A DNA stretch of 49,335 nucleotides from Scytonema hofmannii PCC 7110. Its GTDB lineage: Bacteria > Cyanobacteriota > Cyanobacteriia > Cyanobacteriales > Nostocaceae. Location of the stretch: assembly GCF_000346485.2 (NCBI RefSeq), contig NZ_KQ976354.1:5416243-5465577 (forward strand). The letters are read 5' to 3'. The notes below the pieces were generated by a model. It was not told the DNA's origin and searched no databases. It saw nothing but the letters and a program-made list of their open reading frames with translations. This document shows positions 32,798-41,859 of the stretch, in pieces. A program made the position numbers and the translations under genes. Position 1 is the first letter of the stretch. Each line of letters opens with the position of its first letter.

Positions 32798-33637
32798 TCA
32801 ATCAACAAACTTAGGCCTTTCCTTGCTTGTTGCCTGTAATTGTTGTTCCAAAACAGCCCAATTTTCCTGCTCGATCGCACTCATTAATTCGTCTAAATGA
32901 TGACGGTATTGTAAAAGCGATCGCAACAACTGCTGTCGATTATATTTTGCCATCATCAGCCCTAATTCTGGGTTTCCCCCACCCACTCGACTTGTATCTT
33001 TAAAGCCGGAACTAGCGAATTTTTGAGCTAATTGTAAAACTTTTGCATCTGTTTCACTCATACAAGCAGCAATTAATGAGGAACTGACCATCACGGGTAA
33101 GTGAGAAATCCAGCTCACTGCTTGGTCGTGCTCTTCTGGAGAACAAGAATAGAGATTTGCCCCAAGTTCCTGCACTAATTTTTCCACAACTGAGAAAGCA
33201 TCTGGGGGTGTTGTGTCTAGTGGTGTCAGAACATAAGGCTTATCTAAAAACAAATTCCGCAAAGCTGCTTCTATACCACTTTCAGCCGTACCCGCCATTG
33301 GATGTCCGCCCACAAAATTTTCCCACCGAGGTGCGATCGCTTCAACTATCGGTGTTTTTACTGAACCAACGTCAGTGACAACTGCATTTGAAGGTAAATA
33401 AGCAATTAGCTGCTCAAAAGTGGGAATAATAAGCCCTAGAGGTGTACAAATAAAGACTACCTCTGCTGTTGAAAGCAGGCTGATGTCTACTGAGGCAACA
33501 TCCACACCTCCGAGGGTCATTGCCCTCTGACAGGTGGATTCCTGGCGACTCACACCCAAGACATAATGTCCCTGCGATCGCAAATCCAAACCCAAAGAAC
33601 CGCCAATTAATCCAAGTCCTAGAATACCAATATTCAT
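32798..33637 (-). CDS. tyrA: Prephenate/arogenate dehydrogenase
   Basis: 279 residues, the usual cyanobacterial size. It oxidatively decarboxylates arogenate (or prephenate) in tyrosine synthesis. NAD(P)-binding motif GILGLGLIGGSLG, catalytic-region segments VGGHPMAGTAESG and ISHLPVMVSSSLI, and FKDTSRVGGGNPELG are all present. Cyanobacterial TyrA usually prefers arogenate and NADP; that specificity is inferred. DAHP synthase, the first enzyme of the aromatic pathway, is encoded 3.4 kb away on the same strand but not in one operon. Confidence 0.94.
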   Translation of the reverse strand: MNIGILGLGLIGGSLGLDLRSQGHYVLGVSRQESTCQRAMTLGGVDVASVDISLLSTAEVVFICTPLGLIIPTFEQLIAYLPSNAVVTDVGSVKTPIVEAIAPRWENFVGGHPMAGTAESGIEAALRNLFLDKPYVLTPLDTTPPDAFSVVEKLVQELGANLYSCSPEEHDQAVSWISHLPVMVSSSLIAACMSETDAKVLQLAQKFASSGFKDTSRVGGGNPELGLMMAKYNRQQLLRSLLQYRHHLDELMSAIEQENWAVLEQQLQATSKERPKFVD

Positions 33638-33660
33638 CTAAGTAACTGCGTACTAATCAA

Positions 33661-33722
33661 TGACCAGTGACCAGTGACCAGTGACCAGTGACCAGTGACC
33701 AGTGATCAGTGACCAGTGACCA
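33661..33722. repeat. Heptamer STRR, about nine TGACCAG units
   Basis: Tandem TGACCAG with one variant unit (TGATCAG), in the divergent spacer between tyrA and the pentapeptide-repeat gene. Confidence 0.97.
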
Positions 33723-33786
33723 ATGCCCAATAATTAATTTTTGCATACTACCAACTCTTGAAGTTGGCATTTCAGGAGTAAATTCA

Positions 33787-35352
33787 ATGAATGTAGAGGA
33801 ATTTTTAGATAAATATGCATCAGGGACAAGAGATTTTTCAGGAATTGACCTTTGTGAAGCCAATTTAAGTGGGGCAAAACTCAGTGGTGTTAATCTTAGC
33901 AAAGCTGACTTGAGTGTGATCGACCTGAGTGGTGCGAATTTAAGCGAAGCTAACTTGAGTTATGCCAAGTTGAATGTTGCAAGACTCAGAGGGGCTAATC
34001 TCAAAAACGCTAACTTGAAAGGTGCTATTCTCAATGTCGCTAATTTGATTCGAGCCGATTTAAGCAATGCCCAACTTAAGGGGGCTTCTATGATTCGCAG
34101 CGAATTAATTCGTGCCAATCTCAGTCATGCTGACTTAATGAAGGCAAACCTCAAAGGTGCTGATGTGCGAGAAGCTGCACTTAGGCATGCCGTCCTGCGA
34201 GAGGCAAATTTGAGTGAGGTAACATTTAAGGATGGTTTCCTTACAGGAGCAAATTTAGAACTGGCAAATTTAAAAGGATCTGACTTAACTCGTGCGGATC
34301 TCAGTGGAGCAAATTTCCGCGATGCCGAACTTAGACAAGCAATTCTTTCTCAAGCAAACCTGAGTGGGGCTAATCTAAGCGGAGCCAATCTTCGGTGGGC
34401 AGATTTAAGTAGGGCTAATCTCCGGTGGGCAGATTTAAGTGGGGCAAAACTAAGTGGAGCAAATTTAATTGGTGCAGATCTAAGTTATGCCAATTTAACC
34501 AATACAAGTCTGATTCACACCGATTTAACCCATGCAAAATTAATCAAGGTGGAGTGGGTTGGTGCAGACCTTACAGGGGCAGTTTTAACTGGGACGAAAT
34601 TATACGCTACTTCAAGATTTGGATTAAAAACGGAAGGAATTATTTGTGAATGGGTAGACCTCAGTCCGACAGACGATCGGACAATTATACATAATTTTAC
34701 CTCTCTTGACTCCCGTGACTTTTTTAATGAAACTCCGCCAACCATCAGAATTATTGTCGATAAAACCATAGACCATGAAGCAAATTTTGCCATTGCTGGT
34801 GCTTATTATCAAATTGCCCAGCAATACCCAGAACTCAAACAACCTCCTAGTATAGAAGTAGGGTGTCGCCGAACTGTTTTCACCTTCCGTATGGATAATG
34901 ACGAAAGTTTATTACCCACAGCTTATATAGCTATTCTTCCCTTTAAAGATACATCAACCGCCCACAAAAATATCTATACCCTTATAGAGATGATTTCTGG
35001 TGAAGACACATCTGGGCTAGGTTTAAGATTGGACTCCATTGAAAAAGTTAATATGCTCTTAGAACAAGCAATAGATAATGCTACTATTATAAAGAAAATG
35101 AAAAAAATTTTGGAAATCACAGCAAAATTTAAGTTTTTTCAAGCTCCCACTCAGATAGTTTTAACGAATTCTAGTGCTCAAAATTTGCTTTTATATGATA
35201 ATCCGTACTTTGGTAAAAGATTTTTTAATAGCTCAGATGACAGTCATTACATAGCTTATGATTGTTCTACTGAAGTCTCCAAAACGATCACACCCTCATT
35301 AAGTATGATTGTTGATTTTTTTAAGGGATTTCATTTAACCAGTAACCAGTAA
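33787..35352 (+). CDS. Pentapeptide-repeat protein with unknown C-terminal domain
   Basis: 521 residues from ATG 33787, preceded by AGGAG at 33774-33778; an earlier in-frame ATG at 33709 lies in the STRR. Residues about 15-285 contain about 50 A(D/N)LxX pentapeptides (ANLSGAKLSGVNLSKADLS) forming a right-handed beta-helix. The C-terminal 230 residues are a globular domain without recognised family (IIVDKTIDHEANFAIAGAYY, then CRRTVFTFRMDND). Pentapeptide proteins have scaffold or gyrase-binding roles; none can be assigned here. The end (LTSNQ, stop) is encoded by an STRR. DUF1517 starts 35 bp downstream. Confidence 0.88.
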   Translation: MNVEEFLDKYASGTRDFSGIDLCEANLSGAKLSGVNLSKADLSVIDLSGANLSEANLSYAKLNVARLRGANLKNANLKGAILNVANLIRADLSNAQLKGASMIRSELIRANLSHADLMKANLKGADVREAALRHAVLREANLSEVTFKDGFLTGANLELANLKGSDLTRADLSGANFRDAELRQAILSQANLSGANLSGANLRWADLSRANLRWADLSGAKLSGANLIGADLSYANLTNTSLIHTDLTHAKLIKVEWVGADLTGAVLTGTKLYATSRFGLKTEGIICEWVDLSPTDDRTIIHNFTSLDSRDFFNETPPTIRIIVDKTIDHEANFAIAGAYYQIAQQYPELKQPPSIEVGCRRTVFTFRMDNDESLLPTAYIAILPFKDTSTAHKNIYTLIEMISGEDTSGLGLRLDSIEKVNMLLEQAIDNATIIKKMKKILEITAKFKFFQAPTQIVLTNSSAQNLLLYDNPYFGKRFFNSSDDSHYIAYDCSTEVSKTITPSLSMIVDFFKGFHLTSNQ

Positions 35353-35369
35353 CCAGTGACCAGTGACCA
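35335..35369. repeat. Heptamer STRR overlapping the pentapeptide gene end
   Basis: TTAACCAG/TAACCAG/TGACCAG units provide the last four codons and the TAA of the upstream gene and the spacer before DUF1517. Confidence 0.95.
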
Positions 35370-35387
35370 AATATCCGGAGAAAAAAA

Positions 35388-35981
35388 ATGCGAGATACAT
35401 TCAATAAGATGATAGGTCGAACTCGCTACGTCGTTTGTCGCATTATGTTACATTTAGGCGGGTCTGACGTAGCACCCATTTTGGGAATTCTAAATCGCGG
35501 CGCAAGGGAAGCAGTAGATGCTGACGGTGACATGGAAATCTTGGGAGAAGGTCTGGTAGAAGTTTCCCAGACTCTTTTACAATACGATGAATACTGGCAA
35601 TCAGCAGCGAATCAAGGCGACGTATTTTGGAGTGAAGGAGAGGCGGGAGATTATGTAAATGAACTTTTTACCGACTCAGCCCAACGTTATTTGAGCGAAC
35701 CCGATTATGGTGATAATTACAGGGACAATCAACCGCTATCTCTCCCTGTTACCCGCAATGTCGTTGTCATGATTACGGTAGCATATGAGGGTGAAGCTCC
35801 AGACTTAGAAACTGACCTTGCGAATATACAAGCACTCAAAGAGGGCTTGAAGGCATTCATCAATTTGCATTACAAACATAAATTACGCGCAATTCAGGTA
35901 CATTTCTCGCCAGCCCGGTTGGGTGATGAACTGACAAGCGACCAACTTTTACAATATTACCCAGAGTTGATACCCCTGTAG
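35388..35981 (+). CDS. DUF1517-family protein
   Basis: 197 residues, soluble form without the usual N-terminal membrane region. The conserved DUF1517 strand VVVMITVAYEGEAPDLETDL and the C-terminal LRAIQVHFSPARLGDELTSD are present. The family occurs in cyanobacteria and chloroplasts and its role is unknown. A GGAG ribosome-binding site precedes the ATG. Possibly co-transcribed with the pentapeptide-repeat gene across the STRR. Confidence 0.85.
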   Translation: MRDTFNKMIGRTRYVVCRIMLHLGGSDVAPILGILNRGAREAVDADGDMEILGEGLVEVSQTLLQYDEYWQSAANQGDVFWSEGEAGDYVNELFTDSAQRYLSEPDYGDNYRDNQPLSLPVTRNVVVMITVAYEGEAPDLETDLANIQALKEGLKAFINLHYKHKLRAIQVHFSPARLGDELTSDQLLQYYPELIPL

Positions 35982-36052
35982 TTTTGGATCGGTCGTCCAC
36001 ACTTACCACAGAATCGAGAAATTGTTAAGCTTAGAACAGGAAATTTATCATT

Positions 36053-36946
36053 ATGATCGTGACAGTCTTGCGTAGGTTCACCGTTGTTTTTTTAGCCTTG
36101 AGTTTGTGCTTGACAACCGTTGCTTGCGGCGGTGGTGGAAACCAAGCTACAACGCCTGGAGGAAACAATAATCAAACTAGTAGAACAACTTCTAATAGTA
36201 AATTGGCTGATGGTCAGTATCCTGTACAGCAAGCTCAGTACAATGATGCTGATGGGGAGTACACGTTGTTTCTGTTAAATGCTACACCCCCCAACTTTAG
36301 GACACAAAATTTACAAATGGCAAGGTTGACTGATGACCAAATCAAGCAAGGTCAAAAAACCTACTTGAAGGTAGAAAACGGTCAGCCTGCATTATACATA
36401 ACAGAAGATTTCAAAATTGAATACGTTCACAATGTTACCGAGACGAAGACCAACCCTCAAACCGGTCAACAAGAAACAGTGGTCGTTCGTCAAGAAAACA
36501 GCTTTTGGGCTCCTTTTGCTGGGGCTGCAGCAGGTAGTTTAGCGGGTCAGGCTATTGGTAGTCTTTTATTTAGACCTCAATATTATGTTCCCCCTGCATA
36601 TCAACCTGGTGGAGTCATTAACGGATACGGTGGCTATGGCAGCAGCTATAATGATGCAGTTCAAAGTTATCGTACTCGCTACAATGCGCCACCAGCTGTA
36701 GAGAGAAACAGAACTGCTTTCCGGACAACAGGAACATTGAGAAGATCTTATCCAGGTACAGATACAACACGTACTGCACCACGTACTGCTCCTGGTAATC
36801 GTGCTACCGGTTCCGGTTATGGTGGTAGCACTCTTAAACCTTCGGGTTCTAACACTTACCGACGCAGCCCCAGTGGTAGCGGCTTTGGTAGTGGCGGTGC
36901 AAGTCGTTCTAGGTCTGGTGCTGGTTTTGGTAGCAGAAGGCGCTAG
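36053..36946 (+). CDS. Lipoprotein with glycine/arginine/serine-rich tail
   Basis: 297 residues. The signal peptide VVFLALSLCLTTVACGGGG has a lipobox-like T-V-A-C, so lipidation at that Cys is likely. The middle (about 45-140) is a small folded domain (DGQYPVQQAQYNDADGEYTL). A glycine-zipper-like segment (FAGAAAGSLAGQAIGSLLF) follows, then a low-complexity tail rich in Arg, Ser, Gly and Tyr. It resembles cyanobacterial cell-surface or envelope proteins of unknown role. A strong hairpin follows its stop. Confidence 0.7.
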   Translation: MIVTVLRRFTVVFLALSLCLTTVACGGGGNQATTPGGNNNQTSRTTSNSKLADGQYPVQQAQYNDADGEYTLFLLNATPPNFRTQNLQMARLTDDQIKQGQKTYLKVENGQPALYITEDFKIEYVHNVTETKTNPQTGQQETVVVRQENSFWAPFAGAAAGSLAGQAIGSLLFRPQYYVPPAYQPGGVINGYGGYGSSYNDAVQSYRTRYNAPPAVERNRTAFRTTGTLRRSYPGTDTTRTAPRTAPGNRATGSGYGGSTLKPSGSNTYRRSPSGSGFGSGGASRSRSGAGFGSRRR

Positions 36947-36954
36947 TAACCTGC

Positions 36955-36993
36955 TTACTTTCATTCCCAGGCTCAGCTTGGGAATGAAAGTAA
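36955..36993. terminator. Bidirectional terminator-like hairpin
   Basis: TTACTTTCATTCCCA and TGGGAATGAAAGTAA form a perfect 15-bp stem with a 9-nt loop between convergent genes. There is no long T-run; sequences of this type also occur as cyanobacterial repeats, so function is likely but not certain. Confidence 0.65.
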
Positions 36994-37012
36994 ACTAAGG
37001 TGGATATTGCCC

Positions 37013-37042
37013 TAGTCACTGGTCACTGGTCACTGGTCACTG
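37013..37042. repeat. Heptamer STRR (GGTCACT)n
   Basis: About four GGTCACT units abutting the stop codon of the DAHP synthase gene. Confidence 0.95.
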
Positions 37043-37045
37043 CTC

Positions 37046-38104
37046 TTAAGCCACGATCGCAGTAGGTTTGGGCCAACGACCAAAAGCTTTACCAACGACA
37101 GCCAATTCTTGCATCAAACGGTCAAAACGCTCTGGTGTCAGAGATTGAGGCCCGTCAGATAGGGCTTTGGCAGGGTTGGGGTGAACTTCTATCATTAAAG
37201 AGTCACATCCAGCAGCGATCGATGCCATTGCCATGGATGGTACGTATGCAGCCCAACCAGTCCCGTGACTGGGATCGATCATAATCGGTAGGTGAGTTAG
37301 GTTTCGCAGAACTGGTACTGCAGATAAATCCACAGTATTGCGAGTGTACTGGCGATCGAAAGTCCGAATTCCTCGTTCGCATAAAATGACATTTGGATTG
37401 CCCGCAGCTAGGATATACTCAGCTGCCATCAACCAATCTTCAATAGTTGCAGCCATTCCCCGCTTGAGAAGAACTGGTTTGGGTTGTGCGCCTACTTTTT
37501 TCAGAAGGGAGAAGTTTTGCATATTCCTTGCTCCTACCTGAACAACGTCCGCGACTTCTGCGACGACATCCAACTCAGCCGCGTCCATCACTTCTGTAAT
37601 GATGCCCAGTCCTGAGACTTCCCGTGCTTTTGCTAACAATTCCAAAGCACTCTCGCCGTGTCCTTGGAAAGCATAGGGTGAAGTCCTGGGTTTGTATGCC
37701 CCGCCACGTAGAAACTGAGCACCAGATGCACTCACTCTGCGTGCAGTCTCTACAATCATTTCTTCATTTTCTACCGAACAAGGACCAGCCACAACAACTA
37801 AGGGGTGATGTTCGCCAAAAGTCACTGTTCCGTTAGGAGTATTGACCGCGACTTCAGAAGCTTCCCCGTGACGAAATTGGCGGCTAGCGCGTTTGAAAGG
37901 CTGTTCAACCCGCAAAACCTGCTCTATCCAAGGGCTGATTTCTTGAATTTGTAATGGATCTAAGCCAGCAGTCTCACCGACAAGACCAATGACTATCTTG
38001 TGCTTACCAACAATTTTTTCTGGTGTCAGCCCCCATGTGCCTAGTTCCTCGCTCAGACGCGCGACTTCCGCCTCAGGGGAACCAACTTTCATGACTACGA
38101 TCAT
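37046..38104 (-). CDS. aroF: 3-deoxy-7-phosphoheptulonate (DAHP) synthase, type I-beta
   Basis: 352 residues. It condenses PEP and erythrose-4-phosphate in the first step of the shikimate pathway. An N-terminal regulatory-type domain (about 1-95) is followed by the barrel: VVVAGPCSVENEE, FLRGGAYKPRTSPYAFQG, PVLLKRGMAATIEDWL, ILCERGIRTFD and MIDPSHGTG (metal His). Complete and of normal length. Starts at ATG 38104; a Met four codons later is possible. Single-gene unit between terminator-like and STRR sequences. Confidence 0.95.
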   Translation of the reverse strand: MIVVMKVGSPEAEVARLSEELGTWGLTPEKIVGKHKIVIGLVGETAGLDPLQIQEISPWIEQVLRVEQPFKRASRQFRHGEASEVAVNTPNGTVTFGEHHPLVVVAGPCSVENEEMIVETARRVSASGAQFLRGGAYKPRTSPYAFQGHGESALELLAKAREVSGLGIITEVMDAAELDVVAEVADVVQVGARNMQNFSLLKKVGAQPKPVLLKRGMAATIEDWLMAAEYILAAGNPNVILCERGIRTFDRQYTRNTVDLSAVPVLRNLTHLPIMIDPSHGTGWAAYVPSMAMASIAAGCDSLMIEVHPNPAKALSDGPQSLTPERFDRLMQELAVVGKAFGRWPKPTAIVA

Positions 38105-38208
38105 GCCAATCTTCCTGATTAGATGTGATGAGATGAGATTCTTCTTAGAAAACGATATACCGTTCGGGAATAATCAGTATAAACCTTTAGCAAAAGTTTT
38201 AACAACTG

Positions 38209-38297
38209 GGAGTGGTGAGTGGTGAGTGGTGAGTGGGGACTGGGTATTATATATTACTTACTCCCTACTCCCTACTCCCTATTCCCTACTCCCTACA
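38209..38297. repeat. Two STRR arrays (GGTGAGT and ACTCCCT types)
   Basis: 38209-38240 is a GAGTGGT heptamer array, and 38259-38297 a CTCCCTA array that runs into the PAM68 gene and encodes its last residues. Confidence 0.9.
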
Positions 38298-38761
38298 GTA
38301 TTTCTTCGCCGAGTTTCGCGCCAAACTCCCACCATCCGTCCCCAGTTGGTTTTGAACTCATTCCAACCCAGTAAACCGCCGACTCTATCTTCATCCCAAG
38401 AGGCTGAGAGAACACCGTAAGTGATCCCCAATACCCCCAATCCAAAAAATCCCATATCAACCAGTAATACGGCGATGGGAGGCAGTTTAATGCCAGCATA
38501 AGTTAACAGCAGATAGCTGGCAATGAGAGTGCCGATTCCTAAAGCAGTTGGAACACCACAAAAGCTAGCCACTCTGCGAATCATCCGTTGGCTGACAATT
38601 TGGGGGATTGCCATTTCTTCTTTGGTAAAAGGAGCCTTTTTAGCGTCCTTTCCCTTTGTTTCTTGCTTAGTTATTGGCTGTTCGCTTTTGTCTTTTGGGG
38701 GCTTGCGGCGCTTTTTGTTTGGTTCAAAGGGCAAGCGATTTTGTTCGGATTCAGCAGGCAT
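38279..38761 (-). CDS. PAM68-family photosystem II assembly protein (DUF3464)
   Basis: 160 residues. A charged Lys/Pro-rich N-terminus (PNKKRRKPPKDKSEQP) precedes two membrane segments (ALGIGTLIASYLLLTYAG and VLLVDMGFFGLGVLGITYGV) and the conserved end LSASWDEDRVGGLLGWNEF. PAM68 helps insert chlorophyll-binding subunits, notably CP47, during photosystem II assembly in thylakoids. It starts 12 bp after rpsO, a common cyanobacterial pairing. The extreme C-terminus (VGSRE, stop) is made by the ACTCCCT heptamers. Confidence 0.9.
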   Translation of the reverse strand: MPAESEQNRLPFEPNKKRRKPPKDKSEQPITKQETKGKDAKKAPFTKEEMAIPQIVSQRMIRRVASFCGVPTALGIGTLIASYLLLTYAGIKLPPIAVLLVDMGFFGLGVLGITYGVLSASWDEDRVGGLLGWNEFKTNWGRMVGVWRETRRRNTVGSRE

Positions 38762-38773
38762 AAGCGTTTATCT

Positions 38774-39043
38774 CTATCCACGAATACCGAGACGCCCGAT
38801 GAGAGCTTGATAATGCTCCCGGCTACCTTGTTGAACATAAGCTAGAAGGCGCTTGCGTTGACCGATTAATTTTAACAATCCCCGACGGGATGAATGGTCT
38901 TTCTTATTGGATTGGAGATGTTCGCTAAGACGGTTAATTCGCTCTGTCAACATTGCGATTTGAACATCAGCAGAGCCTGTATCAGTTTCGTGAACTTGAT
39001 AGTTGGAGATAATTTCTTGTTTGCGCTGTTGCGTTAATGTCAT
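38774..39043 (-). CDS. rpsO: 30S ribosomal protein S15
   Basis: 89 residues, full length. It binds 16S rRNA at the platform early in 30S assembly. Signature segments: [40 protein letters not shown] and RKRLLAYV. First gene of the rpsO-PAM68 unit; its promoter should lie in 39044-39275, divergent from the response regulator. Confidence 0.97.
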   Translation of the reverse strand: MTLTQQRKQEIISNYQVHETDTGSADVQIAMLTERINRLSEHLQSNKKDHSSRRGLLKLIGQRKRLLAYVQQGSREHYQALIGRLGIRG

Positions 39044-39275
39044 AATTCAACTTGGTTTTAGATTTTTGCAGCAGTTTCCTATAATATCACAGCTATCAGC
39101 TATCACCAGCAATTGCTAATTGATAACTGCTCAATGAGTGTTGAGTTTTACGAAGCACCCAGAAAACTTTAACACAACTTAAGATAATCTTATGGTGTTA
39201 TGTGTGACAAGCTGGTGTTTGATTTAGATTTATTTTAACAGCCAATTTTTATAGAGTGCGGATACGCACACAGCT

Positions 39276-41702
39276 ATGAGAATTCTTGTAGTAGAAGACG
39301 ATGAGTTAATTGCCAAACCCCTTGTCCAAGCTCTATCGGAGCAACATTATGCTGTCGATATTGCTACTGACGGTGAGGCAGGTTGGGAGTTTGTAGAAGC
39401 TTTTACTTACGACTTGATAGTGTTGGATGTGGGTTTGCCAAAGTTGGATGGCATTAGTCTCTGTCGGCGAGTGCGATCACGTGGTATTCACTCACCCATT
39501 ATTTTGTTAACTGCTCAAGATAGCAGTACAAATAAAATAGCTGGCTTAGATGCTGGGGCAGATGACTATATCACAAAACCTTTCGATTTGCAAGAACTTT
39601 TAGCTCGTATCCGTGCTTCAATGCGACGGGGAGGTTCGGCTTTACCTCCAGAATTACAGTGGGAAAATCTCAGGCTAGACCCCAGCATATGTGAAGTTCA
39701 ATATAACAACAAAACGCTCCATTTAACTCCAAAAGAATATAGCTTACTCGAACTTTTTCTCCGCAATCCCCACCGCATATTTAATTGTGGTGCAATTATA
39801 GACCACCTGTGGTCTTTTGAAGAACCTCCCGGAGAAGATACGGTGAGAACCCATCTTAAGGGATTGCGAATGAAGCTAAAGAAAGCAGGTTTGGCAACTG
39901 ATCCCATTGAGACAGTATACGGTATTGGCTACCGCTTGAAAGCCCCAGAAGTAAAAGAGAAAGAGAAAAAGAAAAAGGGGACAGGGAATAGGGGACAAGG
40001 AGAAATTCCCAATTCCCAATCCCCACTCCCGACTCCCGACTCCCCACTCCCCACCCCCCAAGACCTGAAGTACCAAACTCAAAAAATCATTGCAAATGCT
40101 TGGGAGAGAGCTAAAGAAAAGATAGGCGATCGCATTACAGTTATAGAACAAGCCACTACAGCCCTGTTTCAGAACGATCTGAATGAGGAGTTACGCCTGC
40201 AAGCACGTTCTGAGGCTCACAAGCTAGCAGGTTCTTTGGGTATGTTTGGTTTTGAATTCGGGTCGCGTATAGCCAGACAAATCGAAGAACTGCTGGAAGT
40301 TGAGAAACAACTGATTGGGGAGCAAAAGTTGCACCTGTCGGAACTAGTTGTATCGCTACGTCGGGAGTTGCAACTCACAACCGCCAATCACCAACCTGAG
40401 GAATCATCAGTTGATGGTCGTCCTTTAGTGTTGTTGGTGGGATTGGAGAAACCACTAACTGATGAGTTGGTAAGGTCAGCTGATACTTGGAATGTACAAA
40501 CATTTATCATCTCAAAGCCGGGACTGGTTAAAAAACACTTAACCAATCGACGCCCTGATGCGGTGGTATTAAATTTACCAGGTACTATTAGTGAAGAAGG
40601 TTTGCAGTTGCTAGCAGAATTAAACTGTTCTGCACCTCCTGTTCCAGTTTTGGTTCTGACAAATCAGGATAGTTTACTTGACCGCGTAAAAATAGCTCGC
40701 TTGGGCGGACAGGGTTTTTTACAAAAACCAGTCGCATCGGCTATGGTATTGGAGACAATCGCAAATTTGCTACAGCGCAATCGCCAAGCTACAGCTAAAG
40801 TCTTGTTTGTAGATGACGATCCGCTTATCTTGAATGCGATGTGTTCTTTATTACAACCTTGGGGATTAAAAGTTTCCACCTTGGAAAACCCTTTAGAATT
40901 TTGGGACACTTTAGAAGCAACAGCCCCAGACCTGTTGGTTCTAGACGTAGAAATGCCCCAAATGACTGGAATTGAACTGTGTCAGGTTGTGCGAAACGAT
41001 CCCCGCTATTGTGGCTTACCAGTGCTGTTTCTGACATCTCATACAGATGCAGAAACTATGCGCCGCGTATTTGCTGTTGGTGCAGATGATTACGTCTGCA
41101 AACCTATTATCGGGCCTGAACTGGTAACTCGCATCCTCAACCGTTTGGAACGCTCCCGTCTTTTAAGGAACCTGGCTGAAACAGACGCTTTAACAGGAGT
41201 TGCCAATCGCCGTCAATCAATTCACGAACTCAACGAATTAATGAACTTATCGAGTCGTCACAATCAGCCTTTCTGCTTTGCTGTTCTCAAAGTAGACCGC
41301 CTCCAACAAATCAATCAACAGTACAGTCATGCTGTTGGCGATGAAGTGTTATCGAGATTGGGAAGAGTTTTGCGACGCGTATTTCAAAGTGATGTTGTTT
41401 GCCGTTGGGGAGGTGCAGAGTTTGTTGTAGGAATGTATGGAATGACACAAAAAGATGGATGGCAGCGATTGGAGGAAATCGCAGAAAATATCAGTCAAGA
41501 AAATTTTATCGCTCCCGATGGGAGTCGTTTTCAGGTAACATTTAGTGCAGGGCTATCCCAGTATCCACAACAAGGTACTGATTTACAAGCACTCTATCAA
41601 GCGGCATTTGCAAGATGCGATCGCCCGTTTACGTCCCAGCGAGCTTTAACTCGTGTCCGTGAAGCAGAACTGCGAGGGGATGCTGAAGGTGTCCGAGCAT
41701 AG
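39276..41702 (+). CDS. Multidomain response regulator REC-wHTH-Hpt-REC-REC-GGDEF
   Basis: 808 residues. Residues 1-118 are an OmpR-type receiver (LIVLDVGLPKLDG), 130-225 the winged-helix DNA-binding domain ending VYGIGYRLK, and 270-355 an Hpt domain (LRLQARSEAHKLAGSLGMFG, phospho-His). About 375-495 is a degenerate receiver (DAVVLNLPGTI, Asp replaced), 508-625 an intact receiver (DLLVLDVEMPQMTG), and 640-800 a GGDEF domain. The GGDEF signature is W-G-G-A-E-F at 711-716, with Ala714 for Asp/Glu, so cyclase activity is doubtful. The linker 228-264 (KEKEKKKKGTG... SPLPTPDSPLPTP) is encoded by repeats. Works with the hybrid kinase encoded next. Confidence 0.92.
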   Translation: MRILVVEDDELIAKPLVQALSEQHYAVDIATDGEAGWEFVEAFTYDLIVLDVGLPKLDGISLCRRVRSRGIHSPIILLTAQDSSTNKIAGLDAGADDYITKPFDLQELLARIRASMRRGGSALPPELQWENLRLDPSICEVQYNNKTLHLTPKEYSLLELFLRNPHRIFNCGAIIDHLWSFEEPPGEDTVRTHLKGLRMKLKKAGLATDPIETVYGIGYRLKAPEVKEKEKKKKGTGNRGQGEIPNSQSPLPTPDSPLPTPQDLKYQTQKIIANAWERAKEKIGDRITVIEQATTALFQNDLNEELRLQARSEAHKLAGSLGMFGFEFGSRIARQIEELLEVEKQLIGEQKLHLSELVVSLRRELQLTTANHQPEESSVDGRPLVLLVGLEKPLTDELVRSADTWNVQTFIISKPGLVKKHLTNRRPDAVVLNLPGTISEEGLQLLAELNCSAPPVPVLVLTNQDSLLDRVKIARLGGQGFLQKPVASAMVLETIANLLQRNRQATAKVLFVDDDPLILNAMCSLLQPWGLKVSTLENPLEFWDTLEATAPDLLVLDVEMPQMTGIELCQVVRNDPRYCGLPVLFLTSHTDAETMRRVFAVGADDYVCKPIIGPELVTRILNRLERSRLLRNLAETDALTGVANRRQSIHELNELMNLSSRHNQPFCFAVLKVDRLQQINQQYSHAVGDEVLSRLGRVLRRVFQSDVVCRWGGAEFVVGMYGMTQKDGWQRLEEIAENISQENFIAPDGSRFQVTFSAGLSQYPQQGTDLQALYQAAFARCDRPFTSQRALTRVREAELRGDAEGVRA
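40004..40060 (+). repeat. STRR inside the response regulator coding sequence
   Basis: ATTCCCA and CCCGACT/CCCCACT heptamers encode the Ser-Pro-Leu-Pro-Thr-Pro linker between the winged-helix and Hpt domains, in frame. Confidence 0.9.
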
Positions 41703-41859
41703 GGTAGTCTCTTCTTATCAGAATAGCCCAATTAAGTGTCAAACCTATAATGTTCATGAGGAGTAGAAAAGACAACGAAATTGCTTTAGTTTCCACAAAT
41801 GAAGCTGCCACAGTTAAATCAGGATAAAATGTGTATGGATTTATACAGGACAAGAAGCA

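Noticed and set aside
33661-33722. Possible CRISPR array
   Set aside because: The unit is a 7-bp head-to-tail heptamer without spacers, repeated in type at many loci; it is an STRR.
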